From NCBI RefSeq assembly GCF_002224125.1, contig NZ_NCSM01000001.1, positions 124,001 through 188,000 on the forward strand: a stretch of DNA of 64,000 nt, given 5' to 3'. The DNA comes from Streptomyces sp. NBS 14/10 (GTDB taxonomy: Bacteria > Actinomycetota > Actinomycetes > Streptomycetales > Streptomycetaceae). The position numbers and the translations under genes were made by a program. Of this stretch, positions 29,902 to 38,319 are shown in pieces; position 1 is the stretch's first letter; each line of letters opens with the position of its first letter. The notes beneath the pieces were generated by a model, which saw only the letters and a list, made by a program, of their open reading frames with translations, was not told the origin of the DNA and searched no databases.

Positions 29902-30477
29902 TCACACCTTCGTCCGGTGGAAGTTCTGATACGAACGCGACGGCGTCGGCCCGCGCTGCCCCTGGTAGCGGGAGCCATAACGCTCCGACCCGTACGGATG
30001 CTCGGCCGGCGAGGTCAGCCGGAACATACACAGCTGCCCGATCTTCATCCCCGGCCACAGCTTGATCGGCAACGTGGCCACGTTCGACAACTCCAGGGTC
30101 ACATGCCCCGAGAACCCGGGGTCGATGAACCCGGCCGTGGAGTGCGTCAGCAACCCCAGCCGCCCGAGGCTCGACTTCCCCTCCAGCCGCGACGCGATGT
30201 CATCCGGCAGCGAGATCACCTCGTACGTCGAGGCGAGCACGAACTCCCCGGGGTGCAGGATGAACGCGTCATCCCTCTCCGGCTCCACCAGCCGCGTCAG
30301 ATCCGGCTGCTCCACCGCCGGGTCGATATGCGGATAACGGTGGTTCTCGAACACCCGAAAGAAGCGGTCCAACCGCACATCGATGCTCGACGGCTGCACC
30401 ATCACCGGATCGAACGGATCGATCCGTACCCGCCCGGCGTCGATCTCGGTCCGGATGTCCTTGTCTGAGAGAAGCAC
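29902..30477 (-). CDS. dcd: dCTP deaminase
   Basis: 191 residues from GTG 30477 ([16 protein letters not shown]), which is the usual Dcd length; no clear ribosome-binding site, so possibly leaderless. The active-site block [20 protein letters not shown] then [12 protein letters not shown] is intact. Converts dCTP to dUTP, feeding dTMP synthesis. First gene of the dcd-phosphoribosyltransferase pair. Confidence 0.95.
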   Translation of the reverse strand: MLLSDKDIRTEIDAGRVRIDPFDPVMVQPSSIDVRLDRFFRVFENHRYPHIDPAVEQPDLTRLVEPERDDAFILHPGEFVLASTYEVISLPDDIASRLEGKSSLGRLGLLTHSTAGFIDPGFSGHVTLELSNVATLPIKLWPGMKIGQLCMFRLTSPAEHPYGSERYGSRYQGQRGPTPSRSYQNFHRTKV

Positions 30478-30590
30478 GCAACGAGGATACGCAACCAAAC
30501 CCATGACCTGGGCCCGGCCCATCCGGACCGGGCCCCCGCCGCAATGATCAGACCCCGACGGCCATCAGACCGCAGCGGCCCCTACCGCTC

Positions 30591-30755
30591 CTACCGCTTC
30601 CCACCGGCCACCGGCACCGCCTGCCGCAACCGCGCACAACGCGGACAGCGCAGCAGCCGACCGGGGCCGATCCGGTCGACGGTGAGGTGCTGCATCGGGA
30701 ACGAAGCGGTGCTGAACACATGCCCTTCGGCACAACGGACGACGGTGCGCTCCAT
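30591..30755 (-). CDS. Small zinc-ribbon-like protein
   Basis: 54 residues from ATG 30755 with GGAAGGG upstream. Two Cys pairs or singles are spaced like a zinc ribbon: VVRCAEGHVFST and RLLRCPRCARL. Unknown function; small proteins of this kind are widespread in Streptomyces. Confidence 0.65.
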   Translation of the reverse strand: MERTVVRCAEGHVFSTASFPMQHLTVDRIGPGRLLRCPRCARLRQAVPVAGGKR

Positions 30756-31009
30756 GAGTCCCTTCCCCATAAACAACGTGGACGACAAAAGCCACATTAG
30801 GGGATCAACCACCCACCACTCCACGCGGCACTCCGCCCCCACGGTACGCCCCAACTCCCCCACCCTTATAGCGGCTTCCCATCCGCCCCGCCCCGCCTCA
30901 AGTCCCCGTCAAACCCTCCCGAAGAACACGAAAACCCCACGGCAAATGCGCCGGGGGTCGGGCATGGGGTACAGTGTGCGACGATGCGACACCGACGGAT
31001 GGTGTCTTC

Positions 31010-31083
31010 GCGGGTGTAGTTTAATGGTAGAACATGAGCTTCCCAAGCTCAGAGCGCGGGTTCGATTCCCGTCACCCGCTCCA
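31010..31083 (+). tRNA. tRNA-Gly (anticodon CCC), CCA encoded
   Basis: Acceptor stem GCGGGTG (31010-31016) pairs with CACCCGC (31073-31079). The anticodon arm is TGAGC-TTCCCAA-GCTCA with anticodon CCC, and the T-loop GGTTCGATTCC is standard. T 31080 is the discriminator and CCA is encoded. The 3' half from the anticodon loop onward is the attachment core of the integrated element and is regenerated by the insertion, so the tRNA remains functional. Confidence 0.95.
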
Positions 31084-31116
31084 CGACGAAGGCCCAGGTC
31101 AGCGACCCGGGCCTTG
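31040..31116 (+). repeat. att core copy 1 (attL, within tRNA-Gly)
   Basis: 77 bp from the first base of the anticodon loop through the terminator, shared with copies at 43255, 48421, 50382, 52053 and 62139. On the right, after 30 bp, lies GTGCCCGTTGCGTGCCCGA (from 31146), the arm-type repeat embedded in the 3' end of int. Confidence 0.93.
31089..31115 (+). terminator. tRNA terminator, part of the att core
   Basis: AAGGCCCAGGTC pairs with GACCCGGGCCTT over 12 positions with one mismatch, followed by a T-rich run (TTGTTTGTTGT). It lies inside the duplicated att core, so each integrating element brings its own copy. Confidence 0.8.
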
Positions 31117-31134
31117 TTTGTTGTCTAGACCTGT

Positions 31135-32292
31135 TTATGCCTCCCGTGCCCGTTGCGTGCCCGATCGAGTCTGGGCCGCCTCACGGTGTGCCCGTACGCG
31201 AGCATCGAGGGCGGCGGCGATCTCCTGCTGACGGTCAAGGTTGGAATGTTGGTAGATGAGCGCGGCCCGCTCTGAGGACTGGCCGGCACGGACCATGGTG
31301 TCCTTGAGCGTCGCGCCTGACTGCGTGGCGAGGGTGTGCCCGGTGTGACGAAGATCGTAGAAACGAAAATCTTCCGGCAGCCCGACTTTAGCCCGCGCCC
31401 GTCGCCACTTCCGCCCAAAGGAGGACCGCCGGAACGGCGCCCCCTTCTCACCCACGAACAGCAGCCCGTTGGACTCCTTCTCTGCGAACCACTTCAGGTG
31501 ACGCTCCAGGTCCTTCCGCAGGAAGCCGGGCAGGACTATGAACCGCTTCCCCGCCTCCGACTTGGTGTCACCGACGACGCGCCGCCCGGTCGTCAGCTCA
31601 GGAGCGGCCCGGCGGACCCATATGCCCACCGCTTCCAGGTCCACGTCAGGCCGCCGCAGTTCGGCTTGCTCCTCGGGCCGAGCAGGGCCGTACGCGGCGA
31701 TGTAGACCATGAGGCGCCAGCGGGGCCCGATCGCGTCTGCGAGGGCGTCCACCTGGTCCACGGTGGCGGTGGGCCGCTCGGGTGCCGACTCTTTGCCCGC
31801 TCCTCGAATCCGGCACGGGTTGCGGCGGATCAACTCGTCCTCAACTGCGGTTTCCAGGATCGCTTTCAGTAACCGATAGGACTTGGCGACGGTTGTTGCC
31901 CCGGTCGCCTTCAGCCGCTCAGCGCGCCACGTACGGACTCGGGGAGGAGTGATCTCGTCCAGGTCCCACGCCTGGAAGGTGGGAAGGATGTGGAGCCGCA
32001 GGAGGCGCCGGTACAGCTCCTCCGTGGTGGCGGACAGGTCCCGCTCCTCGACCCACTGCGAGGCGTACTCACCGAAGTTCACAGTGCCCGTGTCGGGGTC
32101 CTGCCAGTCGCCCTTGCGTACCTCCGTCTGCTTCTCGGCCAGCCAGTCATCTGCCTCCCTGGCCGTGGCGAAGGTGACGGGCGCCGGACGGTCGACGCCA
32201 TCGGGGCCGAGGTAGCGTGCTTGGTACCGCCCGGAGTGGAGCTTGCGGATCCGGCCGAAGCTCCGCTTCTTCGATGGCTTCTTCTTCGGCAT
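31135..32292 (-). CDS. int: Site-specific tyrosine recombinase (integrase)
   Basis: 385 residues. N-terminal SAM-like and core-binding region to about 180 (NFGEYASQWVEERDLSATTE), catalytic domain after. Arg I lies in AAYGPARPEEQAELRRPDVD, box II is DFRFYDLRHTGHTLATQSG (Tyr replacing the usual His before LRH), and the nucleophile is Tyr in ALIYQHSNLDRQQE. The normal GHSS is GQSS here. The start overlaps the xis stop by one base (TGATG). It ends 18 bp from the att core, the usual pSAM2 layout. Confidence 0.95.
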   Translation of the reverse strand: MPKKKPSKKRSFGRIRKLHSGRYQARYLGPDGVDRPAPVTFATAREADDWLAEKQTEVRKGDWQDPDTGTVNFGEYASQWVEERDLSATTEELYRRLLRLHILPTFQAWDLDEITPPRVRTWRAERLKATGATTVAKSYRLLKAILETAVEDELIRRNPCRIRGAGKESAPERPTATVDQVDALADAIGPRWRLMVYIAAYGPARPEEQAELRRPDVDLEAVGIWVRRAAPELTTGRRVVGDTKSEAGKRFIVLPGFLRKDLERHLKWFAEKESNGLLFVGEKGAPFRRSSFGRKWRRARAKVGLPEDFRFYDLRHTGHTLATQSGATLKDTMVRAGQSSERAALIYQHSNLDRQQEIAAALDARVRAHREAAQTRSGTQRAREA

Positions 32293-32504
32293 CAGGCAGC
32301 TCTCCCCAGGCGCCGCCGCCGAGGCTGTACCGGCCGCACGGTGTTGGCGTCGATGTACTCACGGATGACGCTTTCCGGGATGCGCACATGACGCCCCACC
32401 TTGACGTAGGCGATGCGCCGCTCGGCGACCAGCCGCCGAGGGAAACGATCGGTGGTGCCCAGCAGCTCGGCGACCTCTCGCACGCTGAGGTACCGGTCAC
32501 GCAT
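32292..32504 (-). CDS. xis: Excisionase (helix-turn-helix, AlpA/MerR-like)
   Basis: 70 residues. DNA-binding fold SVREVAELLGTTDRFPRRL followed by AYVKVGRHVRIPESVIREYI and a basic tail. Overlaps the end of repSA at its 5' side and the start of int at its 3' side, as in pSAM2, where Xis with Int excises the element. GGAAGGAG lies upstream within repSA. Confidence 0.92.
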   Translation of the reverse strand: MRDRYLSVREVAELLGTTDRFPRRLVAERRIAYVKVGRHVRIPESVIREYIDANTVRPVQPRRRRLGRAA

Positions 32505-33789
32505 GTGTCGGTTCTCCTTCCCTTTCAGGAGCGGGGGCGATGGTGGCGGCAAGCCATTCCTCAGCAGGGGTGAGACCGGCCCCGGCGTAGACCCAGTGGG
32601 CGAGGACGAGCGTCGTGTCTTCCTGCTCCAGCTCGGCGGCGACTTGCACCCGACGCCACGCGGCGCGAGCGTCACGAAGAGCCCCCAGAGTCGTTGAGTA
32701 CCGACGCGACTTGGTAGAGAAGTGGCCCCGGAAGCCGAGCATGTGAGCCCAGGCGCGCAGCCGGAGGTGTTCCAGGTCCTTGCGGCCGCCAAGGGCCCAG
32801 GCTGATCGGATGAGGCGGCGGGTGTGCTCGGGGACGTCGATCTGAGCGAGTTCGGCGATGAGCCGTATCGGCCGGTCAAGGGCGCCGGTCGCCGTCTCGG
32901 CGCCTTTGGTGGCGTACTTGGCGATGTACGCAGCGACCACCCGATCGGTCAGGGCCGTTCCACCGTCCAGCTCGGGCCCACGGACGGGCCGCACGTCGAG
33001 CTCACGGCCAAGGGCGAAGCGGTGAACTCGACCATCGATCACCGGCCCCTTCACCTCTGTTTTCCCCGCCGCAGCGCGGATCGCGTCGGTCAGCAGCTCG
33101 GTTGTGGCCCAGGCCGGCGGCGGGGTGTCACCGCCTTCCGGCCCGTCCAGCCGGATGACGGCGTGGAAGTGGACGGCTCCGCGCTTCTGGTACTCCGCGA
33201 CTTTGGCGAAGGACAGCCGGGCGTAGTTACGGAAGGCCCGTTGTGTGAGCCCGGCCCGCTTGGCGACCTCCCGCCGCAGGTAGATCGAGAAGCGCCGCCA
33301 CAGAGGCCCGGCATGGGCGTTCCAGAGCACCGCGGCTTCGTAGTCGTAGGTGTCCGGGTTCAGCGGAGCGCCAAGCGCGTCGTCCTCCTGGTCGTGGCGG
33401 ACGCCGCACCGGCAGCGCCGTACCGTTCTGCCGGGGTCGGTGGGCCGGTTGTGGACCGGGCCGAAGCTCGGCGCGGTGAAGGTGGCGAAGACGCGCGGAT
33501 GCGTGGCGACCTCCTCGGGGATGCCCTTGCCGCCGCGTAGTCCGGCGGTGATCAGGTGGAAGGTGTCGCGCCGGTAGGTCTCGGCGCAGGCCGGGCAGCG
33601 AGTGACACGGCGGTTGTTGCAACGGACCAGCAGATGACCAGCGGGCAGCTCGGCCGAGTCCAGGTGACGGAGTACGCGCCCGATCTCGCCGGTGTCCCGG
33701 TTCACTTCGTGCTCGGTGCGGTGGCCGTCGAGGCGGATGGGGCGGGTGCAGCCGCCGAGGCCGGAGAGTTGGCGGAGCAGGGCGGGCAT
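32497..33789 (-). CDS. repSA: Replication initiator RepSA
   Basis: 430 residues from ATG 33789. Conserved RepSA blocks: zinc-finger-like LVRCNNRRVTRCPACAETYR, RVFATFTAPSFGPVHNRPTD, and the HUH-type metal site GAVHFHAVIRLDG, followed by YIAKYATKGAE where the catalytic Tyr is expected. It nicks the double-strand origin for rolling-circle replication. Homologous coding clearly continues upstream in frame for 21 codons (TTPPPLPELGSLAALG) to an ATC at 33852-33850 placed six bases after AGGAG, so the natural start is probably this non-standard codon. Confidence 0.92.
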   Translation of the reverse strand: MPALLRQLSGLGGCTRPIRLDGHRTEHEVNRDTGEIGRVLRHLDSAELPAGHLLVRCNNRRVTRCPACAETYRRDTFHLITAGLRGGKGIPEEVATHPRVFATFTAPSFGPVHNRPTDPGRTVRRCRCGVRHDQEDDALGAPLNPDTYDYEAAVLWNAHAGPLWRRFSIYLRREVAKRAGLTQRAFRNYARLSFAKVAEYQKRGAVHFHAVIRLDGPEGGDTPPPAWATTELLTDAIRAAAGKTEVKGPVIDGRVHRFALGRELDVRPVRGPELDGGTALTDRVVAAYIAKYATKGAETATGALDRPIRLIAELAQIDVPEHTRRLIRSAWALGGRKDLEHLRLRAWAHMLGFRGHFSTKSRRYSTTLGALRDARAAWRRVQVAAELEQEDTTLVLAHWVYAGAGLTPAEEWLAATIAPAPEREGEPTHA

Positions 33790-33951
33790 GGTGCCGAGTG
33801 CTGCCAGGCTGCCCAGTTCGGGCAGCGGTGGCGGGGTGGTGCGGGTGATGATGGGTGTCTCCTCTTTCGGCTCTGGTCGGGAGGGGTTGGGCTGCCGGGG
33901 CGGCGGATGCTTGGCGGTATCGAGGCCGCCCCGGCAGTCGTGTTGCGTGGA

Positions 33952-34248
33952 TCAGCGGCGCCGCTGGCTGCTGAGCAGTGAGCGCATGACGACGGCGGCG
34001 ACCGCGACGGATATGGCCGTGACGGCAACGGCGGCGAGCAGGGCCGTCAGGACGATGCCGACCGTGACCACGGCGGCGACCGTCCCACCGCTGAACCCGG
34101 GCACCACCCGGCGAGCAGGCGCAGACACGGGGGCGGTGTGCTGGCAGGAGCAGGCAGGGGCGTGACCGTGTTGGACGGCCGGGACGCTCGTACTGATCAC
34201 GTGAGCGGAGGGCAGGGTGGGGGCCTCGGGGAACTTGGGTCGGAACAC
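33952..34248 (-). CDS. SpdD-like intramycelial spread protein
   Basis: 98 residues from GTG 34248 with GAGAGGAG upstream. Cys/His-containing N-terminus (VQHGHAPACSCQHTAPV) and one or two membrane segments in the Ala/Val-rich C-terminal half (GGTVAAVVTVGIVLTALLAA). Matches small plasmid-spread proteins located upstream of repSA in AICEs. Helps distribute the element through septate mycelium, by family analogy. Confidence 0.7.
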   Translation of the reverse strand: MFRPKFPEAPTLPSAHVISTSVPAVQHGHAPACSCQHTAPVSAPARRVVPGFSGGTVAAVVTVGIVLTALLAAVAVTAISVAVAAVVMRSLLSSQRRR

Positions 34249-34267
34249 GATGGATCTCCTCTCAGCT

Positions 34268-34283
34268 ACTCGTCTAGGTGAGT
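34268..34283. promoter_or_regulatory. Operator-like sequence ACTCGTCTAGGTGAGT
   Basis: An imperfect palindrome between two transfer genes, similar to ACTCGTCTATACGAGT at 37428. Possible KorSA-type (GntR) binding site. Confidence 0.4.
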
Positions 34284-34287
34284 GGTG

Positions 34288-34473
34288 CTAGCGGTTGACG
34301 ACATCCACGCCGGAGCGCGTACCGGATTCGATGACCGGGGCGAGCACGGTGTGGGAGAGCCAGAAGCCGAACAGGGCGATCACGACGACGACCCACACGC
34401 GGACGCCGAGGAACTTGATCGCGAACCAGGTGACGGCTCCGAGGACGAAGATCAGGGGCAGGCTGACGGTCAC
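34288..34473 (-). CDS. Small membrane protein of the transfer region
   Basis: 61 residues from GTG 34473 preceded by GAAGGGAG. Two hydrophobic stretches (LPLIFVLGAVTWFAIKFLGV and VWVVVVIALFGFWLSHTV). Position among spd genes suggests a role in spread. No further family recognised. Confidence 0.65.
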   Translation of the reverse strand: MTVSLPLIFVLGAVTWFAIKFLGVRVWVVVVIALFGFWLSHTVLAPVIESGTRSGVDVVNR

Positions 34474-34485
34474 GGGGATCTCCCT

Positions 34486-34674
34486 TCAGCGGACGGGGCA
34501 GCGGTGGGTCCGGGCGGCCAGTTCGGCAGCGGCCCGGGTGTCGTAGTCGGCGGAGAAGTCACAACGCGGCGCGGTGCATACGGCGGTGTGCTTCACCCGG
34601 CCCCGCTGGTCGTAGGCGGTTCCGACCCGAACGGGGCCGATGCGGGCGATGTTGCGGAAGCGGCGGAGCGACAT
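34486..34674 (-). CDS. Mobile-element transfer protein, small Cys-containing
   Basis: 62 residues from ATG 34674 with ACAGGAG upstream. A basic N-terminus (SLRRFRNIARIGPVRVG) and a C-x4-C...C pattern (VCTAPRCDFSADYDTR, ending RTHRCPVR) suggest a small zinc-binding fold. Homologues occur in the same position of many pSAM2-like elements. Confidence 0.7.
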   Translation of the reverse strand: MSLRRFRNIARIGPVRVGTAYDQRGRVKHTAVCTAPRCDFSADYDTRAAAELAARTHRCPVR

Positions 34675-34685
34675 GGGGACTCCTG

Positions 34686-35285
34686 TCAGAGGTGGGCGGC
34701 GATGGCGTCGGCCAGCGGCGCGGGGACGCCGAGGCGGGCGCGCAGGGTGTCGGGGTCGATGGGTGAGCCCGTGCGGGCGTGGTGTTCGGCGGCGAGCTTG
34801 CGCGCGTGGGTGACGAGCGCGGCCGGAACGTGTGGGGCAGGCAGTTGTGGCTGCTCGGGTTCCGGGTCGGCGGGTAGCCCCGCGGTTTCCGGCTCGACAG
34901 CCACCGGCACGGGTTCAGCAGCAGGCGCGGTGTGGGCGAGGAGGGTTCCGCCAAGGAAGGCGACGGCGGGCCATCCGGCGACGAGGATGCGCAGCCAGTC
35001 CGGTACGTCGTCCAGGTCGAGCAGGCCAGCAGTGGCGACGTTCGCGCCGAGCGACGCGACCAGGGCGACGACGAACCAGCACCAGCCCGCCGCCTTGGAT
35101 GATCCGGACCGCAACCGCCGCCAGGCCGCCACGAGCAGCAGGTCAACGGAGACTGGGTAAGCCCACGCCTTCCATCCGTCCTGTCCGGCCGCCGAGGCGA
35201 GGTCATGCAGGTGGGCGAAGGACAGCGCGGCGGCGATGACCGCTTGCACGAGCACCGCGTCAACACGCGCCAGATGAGCGCGCAT
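34686..35285 (-). CDS. DUF2637/SpdB-like membrane protein
   Basis: 199 residues from ATG 35285 with GGAGGG. Four membrane helices in the N-terminal two thirds (VQAVIAAALSFAHLHDLASA, WAYPVSVDLLLVAAWRRL, GWCWFVVALVASLGANVATA, ILVAGWPAVAFLGGTLLAH), then a Pro/Glu-rich linker and a C-terminal helix-turn-helix-like end (TLRARLGVPAPLADAIAAHL). DUF2637 proteins of AICEs take part in intramycelial spread. Confidence 0.82.
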   Translation of the reverse strand: MRAHLARVDAVLVQAVIAAALSFAHLHDLASAAGQDGWKAWAYPVSVDLLLVAAWRRLRSGSSKAAGWCWFVVALVASLGANVATAGLLDLDDVPDWLRILVAGWPAVAFLGGTLLAHTAPAAEPVPVAVEPETAGLPADPEPEQPQLPAPHVPAALVTHARKLAAEHHARTGSPIDPDTLRARLGVPAPLADAIAAHL

Positions 35286-35298
35286 GGTTCCCTCCAGG

Positions 35299-35508
35299 TC
35301 AGTCGGCGCCCTTGAGCGCGTCGGCCCTGTCGCGGGCGATGGCGGCGACCTCAGTGGCCTCGGTGTCACCAGGGCTGTCGGCAGCGATGCGTGCCAACAG
35401 GTCCGCCTTGCGGCTCATCAGGTCGGCGAGGTCACCGACTCCGTGTTTGCGGTAGTTGGCCAGGTCGGCGATGAGTGCGGAGACCTCGGAGATCGAGGGT
35501 CGGGACAT
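35299..35508 (-). CDS. Small helical protein of the transfer operon
   Basis: 69 residues from ATG 35508 with AAGGA upstream. Predicted entirely helical (SEVSALIADLANYRKHGVGD, LADLMSRKADLLARIAAD). Conserved position between tra and the DUF2637 gene in pSAM2-like elements; function unknown. Confidence 0.65.
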   Translation of the reverse strand: MSRPSISEVSALIADLANYRKHGVGDLADLMSRKADLLARIAADSPGDTEATEVAAIARDRADALKGAD

Positions 35509-35588
35509 GGTCGATTCCTTCCGGGTTCAGGCATGGCAGGGGTAGGGACTTGGCGCGAAGCGGTCGCGCCGACCGTGTGATGAAGGGG

Positions 35589-36965
35589 CTACTCGCTAGC
35601 CGGAACGGGCTTGACCAGCGAAACGGGAGCGCTCACCGGGACGGCCGGCACGGCGGGCCGGAACGGTTCGAGCGCGGGCAGGTCCGGCACCAGGTGCGCG
35701 TTGTCGCGGCAGACGGCGGCAGCGTCGGCGAGGGACAGATAGGGGGTGCGGATACGGGACCAGCCGCCGGAGGTGTCTCCGGCGACCGCGAGGCCGGGCC
35801 GTTCGGGTGCGATGGCGCAGGCCGCGCCGACCGCTTCCGGGGCGATGTCGCCCAGCGCCATCTTGGCGGAGGCTTCATCGTTCACGCGGTGGCAGACACG
35901 GCCGGTGAGCTGGGCCCGAAGCATCGTCGCCCCCTTGCCCAGCTCGGCGCCGAACCGCTGCCCGCACACCTCCAGGTAGATGCCTGCCGCGCGGCCGAGT
36001 TGGGCAAGCCGGATGAGCTGGGTGACCATCTCGTCCCGCCGTTCCTCGTCTTTCCGCGTAGCGATCAGGAACAGCTCGGCCACCTCGTCCACGAGCAGCA
36101 CCACCGGCACCGGCCGCTCATCCTCCGGCAAGCCCCAGATGTCAGAGGTGATCTCCTCGTCCGGGGTGCTGGGAGCGATGCCCTGCCGGGCCTTGATCAG
36201 GTCGTAGCGGTCTTCCATCAGCTCAACGAGCACGGGCAGCAGCTCGGCCGCCTGCACAGGGTCAGTAGCCAGGGCCGACAGTCGCGGAGCGAACGGCGCT
36301 AGCTCCACACCCCGCTTGCAGTCGATCCCCACCAGTGCGACCGGCTGCCGCGCCAGACCGGCTATCAAGTGCCGCAGGAACATCGACTTCCCCGACAACG
36401 TGGCGCCGAGGGTCAGTTGATGCGGGATGGCCCGGTAGTCCCGTACGAACGGCGTGGCATCCTCCCGCAGCGCCACCGGCACCTTGAGAAACCAGCCCAC
36501 CGTCTTGCGAGGCATCCGAACCTTCCGCAGGACATCGAAGCCGATCAGCCGCAGCTCCACGACACCCGGCTTGATCTCCGCCACGTACGCGCCGTGGACA
36601 CCCCAGGCGTGCCGGAGCCGTTCCGCCGAGGCCGCCACATCGGCGGGTTCCTGTCCCGGGGCCAGCCGCAGCCGGACCCGCAGCCCGGTCGAGGTCGGCC
36701 GGATGATCCCCCGGCGAGGCGGGACCGGCCGAACCTCCCGGCGAGTGAGTGCCTGTATGGCCCAGGCCCGGAGCCGGGACGGTGGCACGGTCAGCCCGCA
36801 GGCGTCCATGACCGCCCCGTACGAGCCGAGCAGCTTCACCGTGGAGACCGGCAGGCCGACCGTCGACCAGTACGCGGCCGGATGCCGGGCCCGGAGGTAG
36901 GCGGCCCCGCCGACCGTCGCGGCAACGGGACCACCCACCTCCAGCAGCGTCGTCATATCGGTCAT
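35589..36965 (-). CDS. tra: FtsK/SpoIIIE-type DNA translocase (TraSA-like)
   Basis: 458 residues. Walker A TLGATLSGKSMFLRHLI at about 190 and Walker B PVVLLVDEVAELF near 285, with a downstream AQLGRAAGIYLEVCGQRFGA motif typical of the FtsK motor. Such single proteins transfer the whole element as double-stranded DNA between hyphae. The C-terminus ends in a Pro/Val-rich tail. The start lies five bases after the stop of the upstream gene. Confidence 0.93.
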   Translation of the reverse strand: MTDMTTLLEVGGPVAATVGGAAYLRARHPAAYWSTVGLPVSTVKLLGSYGAVMDACGLTVPPSRLRAWAIQALTRREVRPVPPRRGIIRPTSTGLRVRLRLAPGQEPADVAASAERLRHAWGVHGAYVAEIKPGVVELRLIGFDVLRKVRMPRKTVGWFLKVPVALREDATPFVRDYRAIPHQLTLGATLSGKSMFLRHLIAGLARQPVALVGIDCKRGVELAPFAPRLSALATDPVQAAELLPVLVELMEDRYDLIKARQGIAPSTPDEEITSDIWGLPEDERPVPVVLLVDEVAELFLIATRKDEERRDEMVTQLIRLAQLGRAAGIYLEVCGQRFGAELGKGATMLRAQLTGRVCHRVNDEASAKMALGDIAPEAVGAACAIAPERPGLAVAGDTSGGWSRIRTPYLSLADAAAVCRDNAHLVPDLPALEPFRPAVPAVPVSAPVSLVKPVPASE

Positions 36966-36970
36966 CAGGC

Positions 36971-37321
36971 TCAGGCCCCCGCACCCACGGGTATGACGGC
37001 CGGGGCGATGGCGTCGGCCCGGTAGGCGATGCCGTGCCGCTGCTGTCCGTTGAACACGCTCTCCCAGGGCCGCGCGACCAGACCGATCAGCGTGACCGGC
37101 GAGCCAAGAGCAAGCCCATCGGTCACCCCGCTCTCCGGCACAGTCACCTGAATCAGGGAGGACTCCCCGCCGTCGATGAACACGACTCCCAGGCGCATCA
37201 GGGCCTCACCACTCTGGGCATCCTTGGCGATCTCGCCGGTCTGCCGGTCCTTCACCTTCGGCTCAGGCGCCTCAGTCAGCAGGATCGTCGCGCCAGACAC
37301 ATCAACACGGATGGATCGCAC
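36971..37321 (-). CDS. SCO3933-type small regulatory protein of AICEs
   Basis: 116 residues. The start is set at GTG 37321 (RSIRVDVSGATILLTEAPEP) because AAGGAG lies directly before it; the two upstream ATGs would encode that Shine-Dalgarno sequence. The rest (QSGEALMRLGVVFIDGGESS, IQVTVPESGVTDGL, VTLIGLVARPWE) looks like an OB-type beta barrel. Conserved just upstream of tra in this element family; annotated there as a regulatory protein, with no proven role. Confidence 0.7.
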   Translation of the reverse strand: MRSIRVDVSGATILLTEAPEPKVKDRQTGEIAKDAQSGEALMRLGVVFIDGGESSLIQVTVPESGVTDGLALGSPVTLIGLVARPWESVFNGQQRHGIAYRADAIAPAVIPVGAGA

Positions 37322-37345
37322 TTCTTCTCCTTCTCTCATGGCAAA

Positions 37346-37365
37346 CATCTAGTCATCTAGATAAG
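37346..37365 (-). promoter_or_regulatory. Candidate operator CATCTAGTCATCTAGATAAG
   Basis: Contains the palindrome ATCTAGAT (37355-37362) and a repeated CATCTAG, 25 bp upstream of the first gene of the leftward transfer operon. A likely target of KorSA or a related repressor. Confidence 0.5.
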
Positions 37366-37427
37366 TAGTTACTGTCCTCCGACCCGAACGGGCGGGAACG
37401 AGGACCACCATGCCACACAACTCGCCC

Positions 37428-37443
37428 ACTCGTCTATACGAGT
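37428..37443. promoter_or_regulatory. Palindrome ACTCGT-CTAT-ACGAGT
   Basis: Perfect 6-bp arms, GntR-type spacing, between the tra operon promoter and the end of korSA. A further ACGAGT half site follows at about 37459-37464. Confidence 0.5.
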
Positions 37444-37515
37444 ATGTGTCTTCGTGCGTACGAGTTGAGAGAAGCGGCCCACCACAGCCGCGCAGCGCGC
37501 CATCCGGCGAGCCTG

Positions 37516-38301
37516 TCAGGTGGCAGGCAGCTGGTAGGAGAGGACGTACGCGTCAGCGGCCATCACGGTGTCGCAGACCTCCACCGCCCGCCCCTCAGCG
37601 TCGAAGGCCGTACGGATCAGATGGATCACCGGCACACCCGAGGCCAGATGCAGGGTCCGCACCTCGGCAGGCGAAGGCATCCGGGCGCGGATCTCCTCGT
37701 CGAAGTGGTCCAGGCGGTGGCCCATCTCCTCCAGCCTGGCGTAGATGCCACCAGGCCCCGGATTCGGCTCAGCAATGGGGGTGTCTCGGGCGAGGTCGAG
37801 CGGCAGGTAGGAGGTGGCGAACTCCACCGGGCGCCCGTCGAGCAGATATCGGCGCCGCCGGGCGAGCACCTTGCGGGGTGAGCCGAGCCGGGCGGCGATG
37901 TCCTGCGAGGGCCGTTCTTCCTTGACCTCCAGGCTGTCCACCTCGGGGCGGCTTCCCGCGGCTTCCGCCTCCACCGTGAACGCCGACTTCCCCTGATCAC
38001 GGTGCCGCCGCGCGAACCGGTCTGAGGCCAGACGCCGGACAGGTGGCCGGGGCCTCACGAAGACGCCCTTGCCGTGCTCGGAGACGGCGAGCCCTTCCTG
38101 TTGGAGCAGGGCCAGGGCGTTGCGGACGGTCATCCGTGAGACGCCGAAGTGCTCGACCAGCTCAGTTTCCGAGGGCAGCTTGTCGCCCTCCTTGAAACGG
38201 CCCTTGTCGATCGCTTCGCGCAGCCGGTCGGCGATCTGCCGGAACACTGCCCGGTCACTGGTCGGATCCAGCGCGCCCAGGACGGAAGTCAGAGAAGGCA
38301 T
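37516..38301 (-). CDS. korSA: GntR-family transcriptional repressor KorSA
   Basis: 261 residues from ATG 38301 with AAAGGAG. N-terminal winged helix (FRQIADRLREAIDKGRFKEG, KLPSETELVEHFGVSRMTVR, NALALLQQEGLAV) and a C-terminal UTRA effector domain (RRRYLLDGRPVEFATSYLPL onward). In pSAM2 KorSA represses its own gene and pra, holding the element in the integrated state. TCTAG-containing palindromes upstream of this gene and of the tra operon are probable targets. Confidence 0.88.
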   Translation of the reverse strand: MPSLTSVLGALDPTSDRAVFRQIADRLREAIDKGRFKEGDKLPSETELVEHFGVSRMTVRNALALLQQEGLAVSEHGKGVFVRPRPPVRRLASDRFARRHRDQGKSAFTVEAEAAGSRPEVDSLEVKEERPSQDIAARLGSPRKVLARRRRYLLDGRPVEFATSYLPLDLARDTPIAEPNPGPGGIYARLEEMGHRLDHFDEEIRARMPSPAEVRTLHLASGVPVIHLIRTAFDAEGRAVEVCDTVMAADAYVLSYQLPAT

Positions 38302-38319
38302 GATGCTTGTACTCCTTTA

